Source of the DNA: Jejuia algarum
GTDB lineage: Bacteria; Bacteroidota; Bacteroidia; Flavobacteriales; Flavobacteriaceae
Direction: 5' to 3'
Length of the DNA stretch: 64,000 bases
Assembly: GCA_947495775.1 (NCBI GenBank)
Contig: CANMAQ010000001.1
Span: forward strand, 124,001-188,000
The position numbers and the translations under genes are program-made. Of the stretch, positions 36,482-46,356 are shown piece by piece. Below the pieces are notes generated by a model that was not told where the DNA came from, made no database searches, and saw only the letters and a list, made by a program, of their open reading frames with translations. Within the stretch, counting starts at the first letter, position 1. Every line of letters starts with the position of its first letter.

Positions 36482-36536
36482 CAACATTTAGATAACATTA
36501 AATTAACATAAGACTCATAATTAACTCATAAGCAAC
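36482..36536 (+). promoter_or_regulatory. Five 11-bp phased repeats (array D), target unclear
   Basis: Units CAACATTTAGA (36482), TAACATTAAAT (36493), TAACATAAGAC (36504), TCATAATTAAC (36515), TCATAAGCAAC (36526). They read in the plus direction, toward the Pit gene, but are out of phase with its proximal array. A weak -7-like TAAGTGTG follows at 36541. The array also abuts the promoter region of the divergent MORN-like gene, so it may serve either side. Confidence 0.55.
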
Positions 36537-36639
36537 TATTTAAGTGTGTAAAAAAAATTAAAACCACTCTAAATTCACTAACATAAGCTACTACTAATGC
36601 TATGCGCCTTATTATATAAAAACTCTTATACATAGAACA

Positions 36640-36683
36640 TAACATTGGGATAACATTGAGTTCGTTTTAAAATAAGACATTTG
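36640..36683 (+). promoter_or_regulatory. Phased 11-bp repeats plus -7 element of the Pit gene (array C)
   Basis: TAACATTGGGA (36640), TAACATTGAGT (36651), TCGTTTTAAAA (36662), then TAA and GACATTTG (36676-36683). A weaker unit TACATAGAACA precedes at 36629. The last unit resembles the last unit of array A (TCG..TTAAA), and the 3-bp gap to the -7 element is the same as in arrays A and B. Confidence 0.7.
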
Positions 36684-36708
36684 TTGCTTAAATTTTATGT
36701 TTTTAACG

Positions 36709-38997
36709 ATGGAACACATTTACATCTATATGCTTATTGCTTTGGGATTTTTAGCCATAGCAGATTTAATTGTTGGTGTTAGCAACGATGCTGTAAACTT
36801 TTTAAATTCAGCAATTGGTTCTAAAGCTGTATCCTTTAAAACCATAATGATTGTAGCCAGTTTAGGTGTTGCCATGGGCGCCTTAAGTTCTAGCGGCATG
36901 ATGGAGGTGGCCCGAAAAGGCATTTTCAATCCTAGTGAATTTATGTTTGATGAAATCATGATTATATTCATGGCGGTTATGATTACCGATATCCTTTTAT
37001 TAGATTTTTTTAACACCTTAGGCCTGCCCACATCGACCACTGTTTCTATCGTATTTGAATTGCTTGGCGCTTCTGTTGCCGTAGCCATCTTAAAGATAAT
37101 GGCCCCAGATAGTGGACAAACCTTATTAGATATAGGCAATTATATTAACAATGGTAAAGCTATAGAAATTATATTAGGGATATTGCTTTCTGTAGTGGTT
37201 GCCTTTTCTGTTGGTGCTATCATTCAATTTATATCGCGTTTATTACTGTCTTTCAATTTTAATACTAAGCCTAAGTTTTATGGCGCTATCTTTAGCGGTT
37301 TTGCAATCACCTCTATTCTTTATTTCATCTTAATTAAAGGGATTAAAAATGCATCATTTATGAGTGGAGAACTAAAGGCTTTAATCCACAACAATAATAT
37401 TGCACTATTGGCTATAAGCTTTATCTTATTTAGCTTAATCTCATTAGCATTGATCGCACTTCTTAAAGTTAATATTTATAAAATTATAATTGTAGTCGGT
37501 ACTTTTGCACTGGCTGTAGCTTTTGCAGGTAATGATTTGGTGAATTTTATTGGTGTACCTATTGCTGCATTCGATTCTTTTGGCGTTTGGATGAAAAGTG
37601 GCACTGCTCCTGATGTTTTAAGAATGACCAGCTTATCCGAAGCCATTCCTACGCAACCTGTATTACTTTTAATAGCAGGGCTTATTATGGTATTAACCTT
37701 ATGGTTTTCTAGTAAAGCCAAAGCTGTTGTTAAAACTTCAGTAGATTTATCAAGACAAGACGATGTTAACGAACGTTTTGAGCCTAATTTCTTATCGCGA
37801 TACATTGTACGTTCAAGTATAGCGCTATCCGACAGCTTTAGCAACCTATTGCCAGAGGCTGCTAGAACCTATATTAACCGTCAATTCGAACATACTAGAA
37901 TTCCTGCCTCTGTAAAAACAAAGGATATGCCTGCCTTCGATTTGGTACGTGCCTCTGTTAATTTAATGGTTGCCAGTGTTCTTATCTCATTGGCCACATC
38001 TATGAAATTACCATTATCAACAACCTATGTTACCTTTATGGTCGCCATGGGAACATCGTTAGCTGATCGCGCTTGGGGCAGTGAGAGCGCTGTCTATAGA
38101 GTTGCTGGTGTACTTAACGTGATTGGAGGTTGGTTTTTCACAGCATTAAGCGCCTTTGCTGCTGCCGCTGTTATGGCTGTTATTTTGTTTTATGGTGGCG
38201 CCTACGCCTTAACAGCTTTACTTATTCTTGCCATCGTACTGCTTACTAAAAACTATTTAACGCACCGTAAAAAATCTATAGAGCAAAAAGTAGAAGATAC
38301 CCTTCAAAAAGCAGAAAGCAGTTCTACACAAGGGGTTATCGTAGAAAGTGCCAGTAACATTGCCAATGTTATCCAAAGAGGGAATAGAATATACACCAGT
38401 GCTGTAAATGGTTTAGCCACGCACAACTTAAAACTGCTTAAGAAAAACAAAACACAAATAGAAAAACTCTCTGATGAAATAGAAGACCTAAGAGACAACA
38501 TCTATTACTTCATCAAAAATTTAGAAGATCCTAGCGTAAACGCCAGTAACTTCTACATTAGCATTCTAAGTTACTTGCAAGATATGGCGCAGTCATTAAC
38601 TTACATCTCTAAGGCTAGCTTTAAACATGTAAATAACAACCATAAAAAACTTAAGTTTAGTCAAATCAAAGAACTTAAAGATATTGATGCGCATTTAGAG
38701 CTGTTATTTAATGACACTAAAAATGCTTTTGAATCGGGTTCTTTTGAACAAATTGGAGCTGTTCTAGACAAGAAAAGTAAATATTTTAATCTTGTTAGCG
38801 AAAAAATACAAATTCAAGTAGAACGCACTAGAGCTGAAGAATCCAGCCCTAAAAACACAACATTGTACTTTAGTTTGCTTCTAGAAACAAAAGACTTACT
38901 AAACGCTACAATGAGCCTTTTAGAAGAATATTACAATGCACATGATGCTTCTGTACAACCTGCTAAAATTACAGGTATAGAAGAAAGTGACACATAG
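36709..38997 (+). CDS. Pit-type inorganic phosphate transporter with PhoU-like C-terminal domain
   Basis: A 762-residue protein. The N-terminal two thirds form the two PHO4 repeats of Pit transporters (VGVSNDAVNFLNSAIGSKAV near residue 20; GNDLVNFIGVPIAAFDSF near 280) with about 12 helices. The last 230 residues are a charged helical DUF47/PhoU-like domain (KLSDEIEDLRDNIYYFIKNL). It takes up inorganic phosphate using an ion gradient; the fused domain probably regulates it. The ATG at 36709 is chosen because it gives the common MEHIYIYM start and a leader of about 20 nt; ATG 36697 is in frame. Confidence 0.92.
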   Translation: MEHIYIYMLIALGFLAIADLIVGVSNDAVNFLNSAIGSKAVSFKTIMIVASLGVAMGALSSSGMMEVARKGIFNPSEFMFDEIMIIFMAVMITDILLLDFFNTLGLPTSTTVSIVFELLGASVAVAILKIMAPDSGQTLLDIGNYINNGKAIEIILGILLSVVVAFSVGAIIQFISRLLLSFNFNTKPKFYGAIFSGFAITSILYFILIKGIKNASFMSGELKALIHNNNIALLAISFILFSLISLALIALLKVNIYKIIIVVGTFALAVAFAGNDLVNFIGVPIAAFDSFGVWMKSGTAPDVLRMTSLSEAIPTQPVLLLIAGLIMVLTLWFSSKAKAVVKTSVDLSRQDDVNERFEPNFLSRYIVRSSIALSDSFSNLLPEAARTYINRQFEHTRIPASVKTKDMPAFDLVRASVNLMVASVLISLATSMKLPLSTTYVTFMVAMGTSLADRAWGSESAVYRVAGVLNVIGGWFFTALSAFAAAAVMAVILFYGGAYALTALLILAIVLLTKNYLTHRKKSIEQKVEDTLQKAESSSTQGVIVESASNIANVIQRGNRIYTSAVNGLATHNLKLLKKNKTQIEKLSDEIEDLRDNIYYFIKNLEDPSVNASNFYISILSYLQDMAQSLTYISKASFKHVNNNHKKLKFSQIKELKDIDAHLELLFNDTKNAFESGSFEQIGAVLDKKSKYFNLVSEKIQIQVERTRAEESSPKNTTLYFSLLLETKDLLNATMSLLEEYYNAHDASVQPAKITGIEESDT

Positions 38998-39231
38998 CGT
39001 AGTGCTACAAACGTTATACGGATTTATAATACCTAAGCTTTTGACTCTTATTTAAGCCTAACATCTTATCTATCGTTACTATAAATGGATAACCTTTAGC
39101 TTTGACATTAGCAGTTGATAATAGTCATATATATTATAACAAGAGTTCTTACTCCTAAAAATGCTAAGGCTGTTGTGTCTTTTTTTTCAACCACTTAATT
39201 AGATCTTAAACTTAAAAAATTTCCTTATAAG

Positions 39232-39262
39232 AAAAGCGTATTCCTTAAAGAAATACGCTTTT
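39232..39262. terminator. Bidirectional terminator between Pit and the barrel receptor
   Basis: Arms AAAAGCGTATT (39232-39242) and AATACGCTTTT (39252-39262) with T-run. The stretch 38998-39231 before it shows no other feature. Confidence 0.9.
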
Positions 39263-39293
39263 TTTATTGTAAAACAACACGTTTTATAATACT

Positions 39294-41771
39294 TTAGAAT
39301 TCACGTTTACCAAATTCACTTTCTATAAATTTGGCCTTATTTTTACCTTTCTTAAATGTATATGCCAAATTAAGCAGTACAATATCTACCTCGTAAATAT
39401 AATTAGTCGTCGTAAAGAATGAATTTGGTCTAGCAGTTGTAATACGCTGTTCATTGGTATCTAAAAGCCCTAAATCTATATTTTGCCATTGTAGGGTCGC
39501 GGTTAAGCGGTCGTCAAAAAATGACTTTTGAAATGTTAAATGCGGTTTATAAAACCTAGAATCTTCGCCTTGTGCCGTATTTCTATCAGACAGGTAATTA
39601 AACGTAAACTGTAATGTTGCATTATTCCAAAAACGCCAGGTTGAGTTCATATTAATAGAAAACACCGTCGCATCTGTATCTAATGGTCTATCATCAAAAC
39701 GGCCATTAATGTTATAATTGTATACGTTAGCTCCTATAAAATTTGTCCATTTTTTGGTGGGTTTAAACGTCGCCCCAACTTCAAGACCTATTGCTTTAGC
39801 ATCTCCAACGTTAGAATAGATTCTATTTAAAATCGTATCATTAAAAACGGTATTAACACGGTTCACGACATTGTCTACATGTCTAAAATAACCTGTTGCA
39901 AATACTGAATTCCCAGCTTTTAGCTTTTTGGTCACACCCAATTCTACCAAATCGATAAACTCTGGCCTTAAATTAGGATCACCCTGTTCTAAAGTTTCAG
40001 AATGCTCCCGTTCTGGAAAAGGGTTCATTTTAAAAGTTGTAGTACGCTCTACACGTTTGCTATAGGCCGCTTTAATAGCTGTGTTATCTGTAACAGCATA
40101 CTGTAATGATGCCGAAGGAAATAACTTTACGAAATCAAACGTAAAGGTCTCGTCAAACGTATTTGTTCTGTCTTGTAACCTAAATTCACGATCCATAATT
40201 TCTAAACGCGAACCCGCCGCGTAATCCCACTTACCGGTCTTTCCTGTAAGCTGTACATAGCCCGAATGAATGGTACGTGTTAAATCTACGGCACTCGAAA
40301 ACTCTGGTACCAATTCAAAATCTGCATCTAGATCTGTACGTCTTTCATAGATAAAATCACCTTTATGCGATAGATTTCTAAATTGATATCCTGTCTCTAT
40401 AGTTCCAAAATCAAAAGGTTTTAATGTATAATCCAATTGAAACCGCACACCGTTTAAAGGGTTGTCGTTTGTATTAAATTCATCTTGAAATAAAATAGAA
40501 CGGTCTGGTTCTCCTAAATTTCGATTCAAGGTAGGGCCACCTAAAAGAGTGTATTCATACAAGAAAGAGGTTGATAGCTTCGACGCATCTTTAAAACGAT
40601 GTATCCAATCCAAACTCCCTAAGGCAAAATCACTTTTACGCTCTCTTGAGTTGCTATTAAAATACTGTATGGTGTAGAGTCTATTGTCACTATCTGCTGG
40701 ACGCAATGCGTGATTGTCAAAATACACGATATCGGCAAGTCGTATTTTACTGCGCTTTCCAGCAAAAAGACCTAAAGAATAGGTGTTTAAAGTATTAGGA
40801 GTATAATCTACTGTAAAACGCCCACTGTAGGTGGTCTCATTAAAACTACGTTCGCCTGTAGAAGGGAATTGTGTTCTTACATCATCTATAATTGTAAACA
40901 CATCACCTTCTCGCCGTCCGCCAAGATCATTTCTTTGATAGCTAGCGCCAAGAGAAACATTCCAAATATCAGTCCTTACGTTGTAAGTCCCATCTACCCC
41001 ATAACGTTGGTGTGGTTCTGCATTGCCATAAGTTTCTATAGAAGGAAAACCACCCTTCACATTAAGCTGACCAAAAGCACCATTAGCAGCGCCTTTTTTT
41101 GTGAGTATATTAATGATACCTGCTTTCCCATCGGGATCGTATTTTGCTGATGGCGCTGTTATAAGCTCTATCTGTTTTATGGCATTAGCGGGCAATTGCG
41201 CCAATAAGGTATTGACATCGCCCTGCAAAGGCTTACCATTAAGCAAGGCGACAAAACCAGAACTGCCACGAACACTAATTTCATTTTGACTGTCTATTGT
41301 TACCGAGGGTAAGTTTCGTATCACATCTAGCCCAGAGCCTCCCTGCGCATTTTTAAATTTTGAAGCTTCAAAAACCTGTCTATCTATCTTATTAACGACT
41401 GTACGGCGTTCCCCTTTTACAACTACGGTATTAAGTTCTGTTCCTAAAGTTAACTGCACCACTCCTATATCTACAGGTATAGCGCCATCTGTAACAAGAA
41501 CAGGTGCTATTCGTTTTTTTTCATAACCTAAAAAGGAGGCTTCCATATAATACGTTCCTGCTTTAACCTGCTTTATTTTAAAAAGACCTTTTTCATTAGA
41601 AACAACTCCTGTCACTAAAACGCCTGTACTTGCATTAAAAATTGCTGCTGTAGCATACTCTAAAGGTAAACCTTGTTCGTCAACGATCACGCCTTGTACT
41701 TGAGCATTTATATGCCATACCATTAATAGGCTAACCACCATAATCCCGAAAACTCTACTTGTTTTAAACAT
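39294..41771 (-). CDS. Outer-membrane beta-barrel receptor, TonB-receptor-like
   Basis: An 825-residue protein: signal peptide (VVSLLMVWHINAQ), regulatory-like domain (about 24-110), a plug (VIRNLPSVTIDSQNEISVRG; LITAPSAKYDPDGKAGIINI) and a large barrel (about 250-800). It belongs to the outer-membrane barrel family that resembles TonB receptors but usually has no SusD partner; the ligand is unknown. The last residues (KGKNKAKFIESEFGKREF) extend past the final strand LNLAYTFK. Monocistronic. Confidence 0.88.
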   Translation of the reverse strand: MFKTSRVFGIMVVSLLMVWHINAQVQGVIVDEQGLPLEYATAAIFNASTGVLVTGVVSNEKGLFKIKQVKAGTYYMEASFLGYEKKRIAPVLVTDGAIPVDIGVVQLTLGTELNTVVVKGERRTVVNKIDRQVFEASKFKNAQGGSGLDVIRNLPSVTIDSQNEISVRGSSGFVALLNGKPLQGDVNTLLAQLPANAIKQIELITAPSAKYDPDGKAGIINILTKKGAANGAFGQLNVKGGFPSIETYGNAEPHQRYGVDGTYNVRTDIWNVSLGASYQRNDLGGRREGDVFTIIDDVRTQFPSTGERSFNETTYSGRFTVDYTPNTLNTYSLGLFAGKRSKIRLADIVYFDNHALRPADSDNRLYTIQYFNSNSRERKSDFALGSLDWIHRFKDASKLSTSFLYEYTLLGGPTLNRNLGEPDRSILFQDEFNTNDNPLNGVRFQLDYTLKPFDFGTIETGYQFRNLSHKGDFIYERRTDLDADFELVPEFSSAVDLTRTIHSGYVQLTGKTGKWDYAAGSRLEIMDREFRLQDRTNTFDETFTFDFVKLFPSASLQYAVTDNTAIKAAYSKRVERTTTFKMNPFPEREHSETLEQGDPNLRPEFIDLVELGVTKKLKAGNSVFATGYFRHVDNVVNRVNTVFNDTILNRIYSNVGDAKAIGLEVGATFKPTKKWTNFIGANVYNYNINGRFDDRPLDTDATVFSINMNSTWRFWNNATLQFTFNYLSDRNTAQGEDSRFYKPHLTFQKSFFDDRLTATLQWQNIDLGLLDTNEQRITTARPNSFFTTTNYIYEVDIVLLNLAYTFKKGKNKAKFIESEFGKREF

Positions 41772-41983
41772 CTGTTATCTGTGACTTTAGTTTTAAAATT
41801 TCTGCAAATCTAAACAAGAAAAAAAGATATTATCCCCTACAGCCTAAAAATATTTTATATTGAAAAAACACACGTCACAGCTGCGATTAAAGCCCATTTA
41901 TAACCCGCAATACCATTTATTTTAAACTTTTAACATCCGTATCCATATTTGACTCGTATTTATAAAAAGTAAATAACCCAATT

Positions 41984-42850
41984 ATGAGAAAAATTTCAAT
42001 CGTATTAACTACTGCGATACTAGTAAGTTCTTGTGTATCGAAAAAGAAGTATATCGCCTTAGAAAAAGAGAATGGAGAAATTAAGAGCGAATTACTAAAA
42101 ACCAAAATCGCAAAAGAAGATTTAGTTGCGAAATTTGATAATATACAGAAACGCGTTAAAGCCTATAATTCCAAAATCTCTTCGTTAAAACAGGAGAATA
42201 ATGCCAAATTAGACATTGTTGAAGGTTTCACTGTGGTATCTAACGACACTAGAGCCAAAATGAGAGAGACCTTAAAAAATGTCGATGCTGAAAAGCTAAG
42301 TAAAGCAAAAACGCTTAAAGACTCTATGAATTTGGCTGTGGCTCATAACCTTAAACAGGTTATCAATAAGAGCAATATTAATGAGGACGAGGATTTTGCT
42401 GTAGATATTAATGAAACTGTTGTTATGATTTCTATTGCAGACAACATGTTATTTAATACAGGTAGTTACAGATTGAGTTCTAAAGCAGATAATGTACTAA
42501 GAAAATTAGCAGATGTTATCAATTCTGAACCTAGTTTAGATGTTATGGTTGAAGGACATACAGATGCTAGAACAATCAATACAGAGTTTATTGCAGACAA
42601 CTGGGATTTAAGTGTACTAAGAGCAACTTCTGTGGTTAGAAAACTTCAAAGTAAATACAGTGTAGCTCCAGAAAAACTTATCGCAGCAGGTAGAAGTAGT
42701 TACCAGCCTATCGCTGAGAATGACTCTAGAACTAACCGCTCTAAAAACAGACGTACAAGAATCATTATTTTACCAAACATAAATAAGTTTTTTGCTCTAA
42801 TGGCTAAAAACGACGATGCAATAGCTGAAAACACTTTTTCACAAGAGTAA
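41984..42850 (+). CDS. OmpA-family peptidoglycan-binding lipoprotein
   Basis: A 288-residue lipoprotein (AILVSSCVSKKKY, Cys17) with an N-terminal coiled coil (about 20-75) and an OmpA C-terminal domain (about 145-265; EGHTDARTINTEF, NWDLSVLRATSVVRKL, NRSKNRRTRI). It tethers the outer membrane to peptidoglycan. In contrast to the protein at 5974 it has no PD40 or regulatory-like domain. Monocistronic, ending in a strong terminator. Confidence 0.92.
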   Translation: MRKISIVLTTAILVSSCVSKKKYIALEKENGEIKSELLKTKIAKEDLVAKFDNIQKRVKAYNSKISSLKQENNAKLDIVEGFTVVSNDTRAKMRETLKNVDAEKLSKAKTLKDSMNLAVAHNLKQVINKSNINEDEDFAVDINETVVMISIADNMLFNTGSYRLSSKADNVLRKLADVINSEPSLDVMVEGHTDARTINTEFIADNWDLSVLRATSVVRKLQSKYSVAPEKLIAAGRSSYQPIAENDSRTNRSKNRRTRIIILPNINKFFALMAKNDDAIAENTFSQE

Positions 42851-42894
42851 ATAAATAATTAAACTAAGCTACTAACTATTGACTAACTAAGTTG

Positions 42895-42925
42895 AAAAGG
42901 CACTCCCTGACTAGGAGTGCCTTTT
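42895..42925. terminator. Terminator of the OmpA lipoprotein gene
   Basis: Arms AAAAGGCACTCC (42895-42906) and GGAGTGCCTTTT (42914-42925), 7-nt loop. Confidence 0.9.
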
Positions 42926-44317
42926 ATTTTTATATCCGATAGCATCCTAAAAAGGCGTGATAATTCAAGATCTAAAAATCAAACTGATTATTATACGCAC
43001 GGGTGTTTTAGGCATCACTCAGCGCTTTAGCACTTCCTCTGTTCGCAAAGCACAGTAGTGTTCTTTTATAGCGTGCCTCCTAATACGAAAGACCAATTTC
43101 AAACTGCAGACTTGTTAAGAAAAAACGCTTAGTTTTATACAGCTTCTAAACACACCGTTCAAGTTTTCAATACGATTTGCATTGAAAATAGAGGCTCTAA
43201 CGGGTATAGGAATGCAACAAGACAATTGGTTCGTCTTAGCAATATGCGCTATCACCAATAGCACAAAAATATATAAAAGGCACCCTGTCTTAAAGCTACT
43301 TTTATGAGATGCGCTAATGTCATAACTCTACCTTCACTATCACCTATCAAAACCGTATAATATATGCGCTTATCGTTAGATGCAGATCACCTACTTAGAG
43401 CCTTTTATTCACGTTTTAAGTACATCAATACCATAACATTATACACAACTTTTTTAGCGGTTATAGCATAAAAAAAGTTTGCTCCAACGCACAGTACTTA
43501 AATTATTATGTGCTTAAAGCAGATTCTACCCTTTTTAAACTGCTCTCTTAACTGCAATTAACTTCTAGCCTCTTCTTTTCCGCACATAATACACGTTCCC
43601 ACCCACTATATAAACAAGAGCAAACTGCCGTTCTTTTTAACATCAAAACCCTTGTATCATCTCAATTTTAGACATAATCTCTAACATATTAAAACAGGCT
43701 TTCTCTATATACTTTTGAGTTTATGAGGCCTTCATAACTTAAATTTCACATTCTGAAACACCATGAATCAACGCTTAGTAGTACTGCCCAAACACTAAAT
43801 AGAGTAACGCCTTAAATTTCTCCTCGCGTATTCCTAAAAAACACAGCGCTTTTTAAATTTTTAACACCAAACCACACGTTAAAAAAAAGGTTAAAATATT
43901 GATTTACAATACCATATATATTTTAAGACAATCCTAAAAAGACACCACTACCACATACAAACCAAAACGCAGCTCTAAACCAGCTCAAACACTAGTTAAC
44001 ACACTATTAATCAATACACTAAACATCATTTCTCATTACAATTACCTTTGGTTCGATGAGTGAAAATAGAAACACCATACGGCATTTAAATACCTTAACA
44101 AAACAAGGGGATTTGCATGTTAAAACCACTACTGCAAATCAGGAAAGTACAGGACAGTACCCCTTGTATCTCAGGATAGCTTTGTAGACCAACACAACAA
44201 AAATACCTATATGCTAAAAACAAAAAGCAGTATGTATTAAACGATTTAGAGTCTATAGTATTGACTTAATTCCGGAAGCTACAGACCCTAAAAAAATTAA
44301 CAAAAAAAACAACTATT
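42926..44317. other. 1.4 kb gene-poor stretch
   Basis: No frame longer than about 60 codons and no RNA gene could be recognised between the OmpA terminator and the second GH39-like gene. The sequence has many short open segments in shifting frames, as expected of decayed genes; one such segment at 44056-44266 resembles an integrase N-terminus. Confidence 0.6.
44056..44266 (+). pseudogene. Possible relic of a tyrosine-recombinase N-terminal arm domain
   Basis: The frame from ATG 44056 to TAG 44187 ends with ANQESTGQYPLYLRIAL, resembling the PIYLRI strand that opens the arm-binding domain of Bacteroidota integrases. A different frame then gives KNKKQYVLNDLESIVLT up to 44266, like the N..L..I helix that follows in those proteins. 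Two frame changes would be needed, and no catalytic domain remains, so this is tentative. Confidence 0.3.
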
Positions 44318-46015
44318 ATGAAAACAATTTTGAGAACATCTTTAGGATTAGCATTGTGCTTATGCACATACCTCAATTCTGAAGCACAGGTAATACTATC
44401 AACCGATTTTACGAGTAACACCATCAAAAAATCGATCATAGAGGATCATTTCACTGTATTTAACAGAATTAATCCTGTTGGAAGTTTTAAAAACCCAATA
44501 CTTCCAGACGCTGGAATAAGCGTTGTTCGACCATTAGGAGGTATTGCAGATGAAGGCGTACCCGATTTAAGCAAGGATACCTACACTTGGAATCCAGAAA
44601 CTAAAAAATTTGAAACCGATTTCAGTATCATAAAAACACAGCTTGATCAAATCAAACGCCAAAAATTTAAAGTACATCAAATTGTGTTAGATAATCCGTC
44701 TTGGGCATTTCAGCGCGATGATAGGGGTGAACTTATTGATGGTCAAACCGATTACATCGTATCCACCTTTGGAAACGCAGAACCTCCTAGAAAAAATACT
44801 GCTTGGGCAAATTACCTTAAAGAAGCCATGACATTTATTGTAAAAGAACTCGGAGGCCCTGAAGATGCTAAAAACATTCAATTTGGCATTGGTCGTGAGA
44901 TTGGCACTTCTGGCCACTGGTCTGGAACGCAAGATGAATTTTTTGAATTTTACAGAGTCTCTGTTGAGGCTATTAAATCAGTACTTCCAAATGCAAAGGT
45001 AGGCTCTCATTTCTTATGGGGTTCTTCAGATAATTCATGGGGAAGAGACTTCGTAGACTATTGCAAAGAGAGAGAGGTCCCTTATGATTTTGTAGGTGTG
45101 TCTTATTATCCCGTATGGAATCAAGCATCTAGAACTAATTTTGATGAAGTTTACCCAGATGATTTCGGTGTTATTAAAGATAATTCTAACTGGAATAGAA
45201 ATGCAGAACTACAAATTCACGAATATTCATTAATTCAAGGTACAGGCGCTGCTGCAGGAGGGTCTGTGATTAACAACGCGCCTAACAACTACCAAAATTC
45301 CTTCCTAATAGGTCTTATGAAAATGTTCTACGAAAATGACATGAATGATTTAGCCTTATGGAATAGTGGTGAAATTTACAACCCCATAATGGAGGAACTT
45401 ATAAACCTTACTGGAGATACCTATTACGCAAACTCTAAAAGTGGCACTCCTGTAAATACAAAAAACTTTGTGAATGCCATTTTTACAGAAAATGAAAAGA
45501 ACAATAGTTATAAAGTTCTAGTGTCTAACTATAACGCTTTTATTGGATCGACAGTCGCAGAAGATTTAAACGTAAGAGCGGTTGTCGACGTAAAACCAGG
45601 AACTAATTACAGGTATCGTATTGCTACTTATGATATTGATAATAATACAATAACCAAACCTGAGTATAAAACAGCGAAAACGATAGGGGGTTCTGGAGGC
45701 AATACATCTACAGTCTCTTTCAAAACTACTGAATTACCCGCATTTTCTTTTTTAATATATGAATTTGAAATAACTGGTGGCTCTAGTGCTAAGGCGTTTA
45801 CGAATGCTAAAGAAACCGTTACCCCTTTAATTGCCTTCCCTAATCCGAGTACCGATGGTGTATTTCAATTAAATCGTGAAACCGCTTGGGAAATTTATGA
45901 TCTTAAAGGACAACAGGTGTTAAAAGGAACGTCTAAAACTATTGATCTAGCTTCACGATCAAGAGGTATTTATACATTAAAAGCAGGAGAAAACACGCTT
46001 AAGCTCGCTTTTTAA
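44318..46015 (+). CDS. Secreted GH39-like glycoside hydrolase with T9SS sorting domain
   Basis: A 565-residue protein: signal peptide (to about residue 24, NSEAQ), a (beta/alpha)8-type catalytic region, and a C-terminal type A sorting domain from about residue 490 (FPNPSTDGVFQLN, YDLKGQQVLKG, GIYTLKAG, LKLAF) that sends it through T9SS. Candidate acid/base Glu194 is in GIGREIGTSGHWSGT, and candidate nucleophile Glu302 is in QIHEYSLI. The block GHWSGTQDEFFEFYRVSVEA matches GHWRGTPEQFFMHYDITVDE of the lipoprotein at 1636, so the two are paralogues. The substrate is unknown. Confidence 0.65.
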   Translation: MKTILRTSLGLALCLCTYLNSEAQVILSTDFTSNTIKKSIIEDHFTVFNRINPVGSFKNPILPDAGISVVRPLGGIADEGVPDLSKDTYTWNPETKKFETDFSIIKTQLDQIKRQKFKVHQIVLDNPSWAFQRDDRGELIDGQTDYIVSTFGNAEPPRKNTAWANYLKEAMTFIVKELGGPEDAKNIQFGIGREIGTSGHWSGTQDEFFEFYRVSVEAIKSVLPNAKVGSHFLWGSSDNSWGRDFVDYCKEREVPYDFVGVSYYPVWNQASRTNFDEVYPDDFGVIKDNSNWNRNAELQIHEYSLIQGTGAAAGGSVINNAPNNYQNSFLIGLMKMFYENDMNDLALWNSGEIYNPIMEELINLTGDTYYANSKSGTPVNTKNFVNAIFTENEKNNSYKVLVSNYNAFIGSTVAEDLNVRAVVDVKPGTNYRYRIATYDIDNNTITKPEYKTAKTIGGSGGNTSTVSFKTTELPAFSFLIYEFEITGGSSAKAFTNAKETVTPLIAFPNPSTDGVFQLNRETAWEIYDLKGQQVLKGTSKTIDLASRSRGIYTLKAGENTLKLAF

Positions 46016-46053
46016 CTCCTTAACAAGTATTTAGGCTTTATATAAAGGTGTTT

Positions 46054-46085
46054 AGCCCCTAGTGAATGATCACTAGGGGCTTTTG
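46054..46085. terminator. Terminator of the second GH39-like gene
   Basis: Perfect 12-bp arms AGCCCCTAGTGA (46054-46065) and TCACTAGGGGCT (46070-46081), 4-nt loop, then a T-run. Confidence 0.9.
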
Positions 46086-46356
46086 TTGTCACCTAAAAAC
46101 ACTTATCCCCTCCTGCAAAAACTATACATTCTCTAGCTGTAATCCTATATATTCAAAGAGATACGGCGTGTCTGTATACCATTTGAGCTGTTATAAAATT
46201 AGTATTGAGAAACGCAGATACTTTATACCCCAAAATATGCCTAGAATATCTATTATGGCTTTCAACTGCTGCAAACACTAGCGCTACGCTATTTATGGCA
46301 TTGGAAACCCTCTTAACGAGTTTAGGTTACAAGGTATAGTTAGGTTAAACTAAAAA
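46086..46356. other. Intergenic stretch with no recognised feature
   Basis: Part of a 425-bp gap between convergent genes bounded by one terminator on each side. The 71-codon frame starting at 46066 runs through the terminator and has Cys- and Ile-rich non-coding-like composition. Confidence 0.5.

Noticed and set aside
46066..46281. 71-codon frame downstream of the second GH39-like gene
   Set aside because: It starts inside a strong terminator hairpin and has no coding character.
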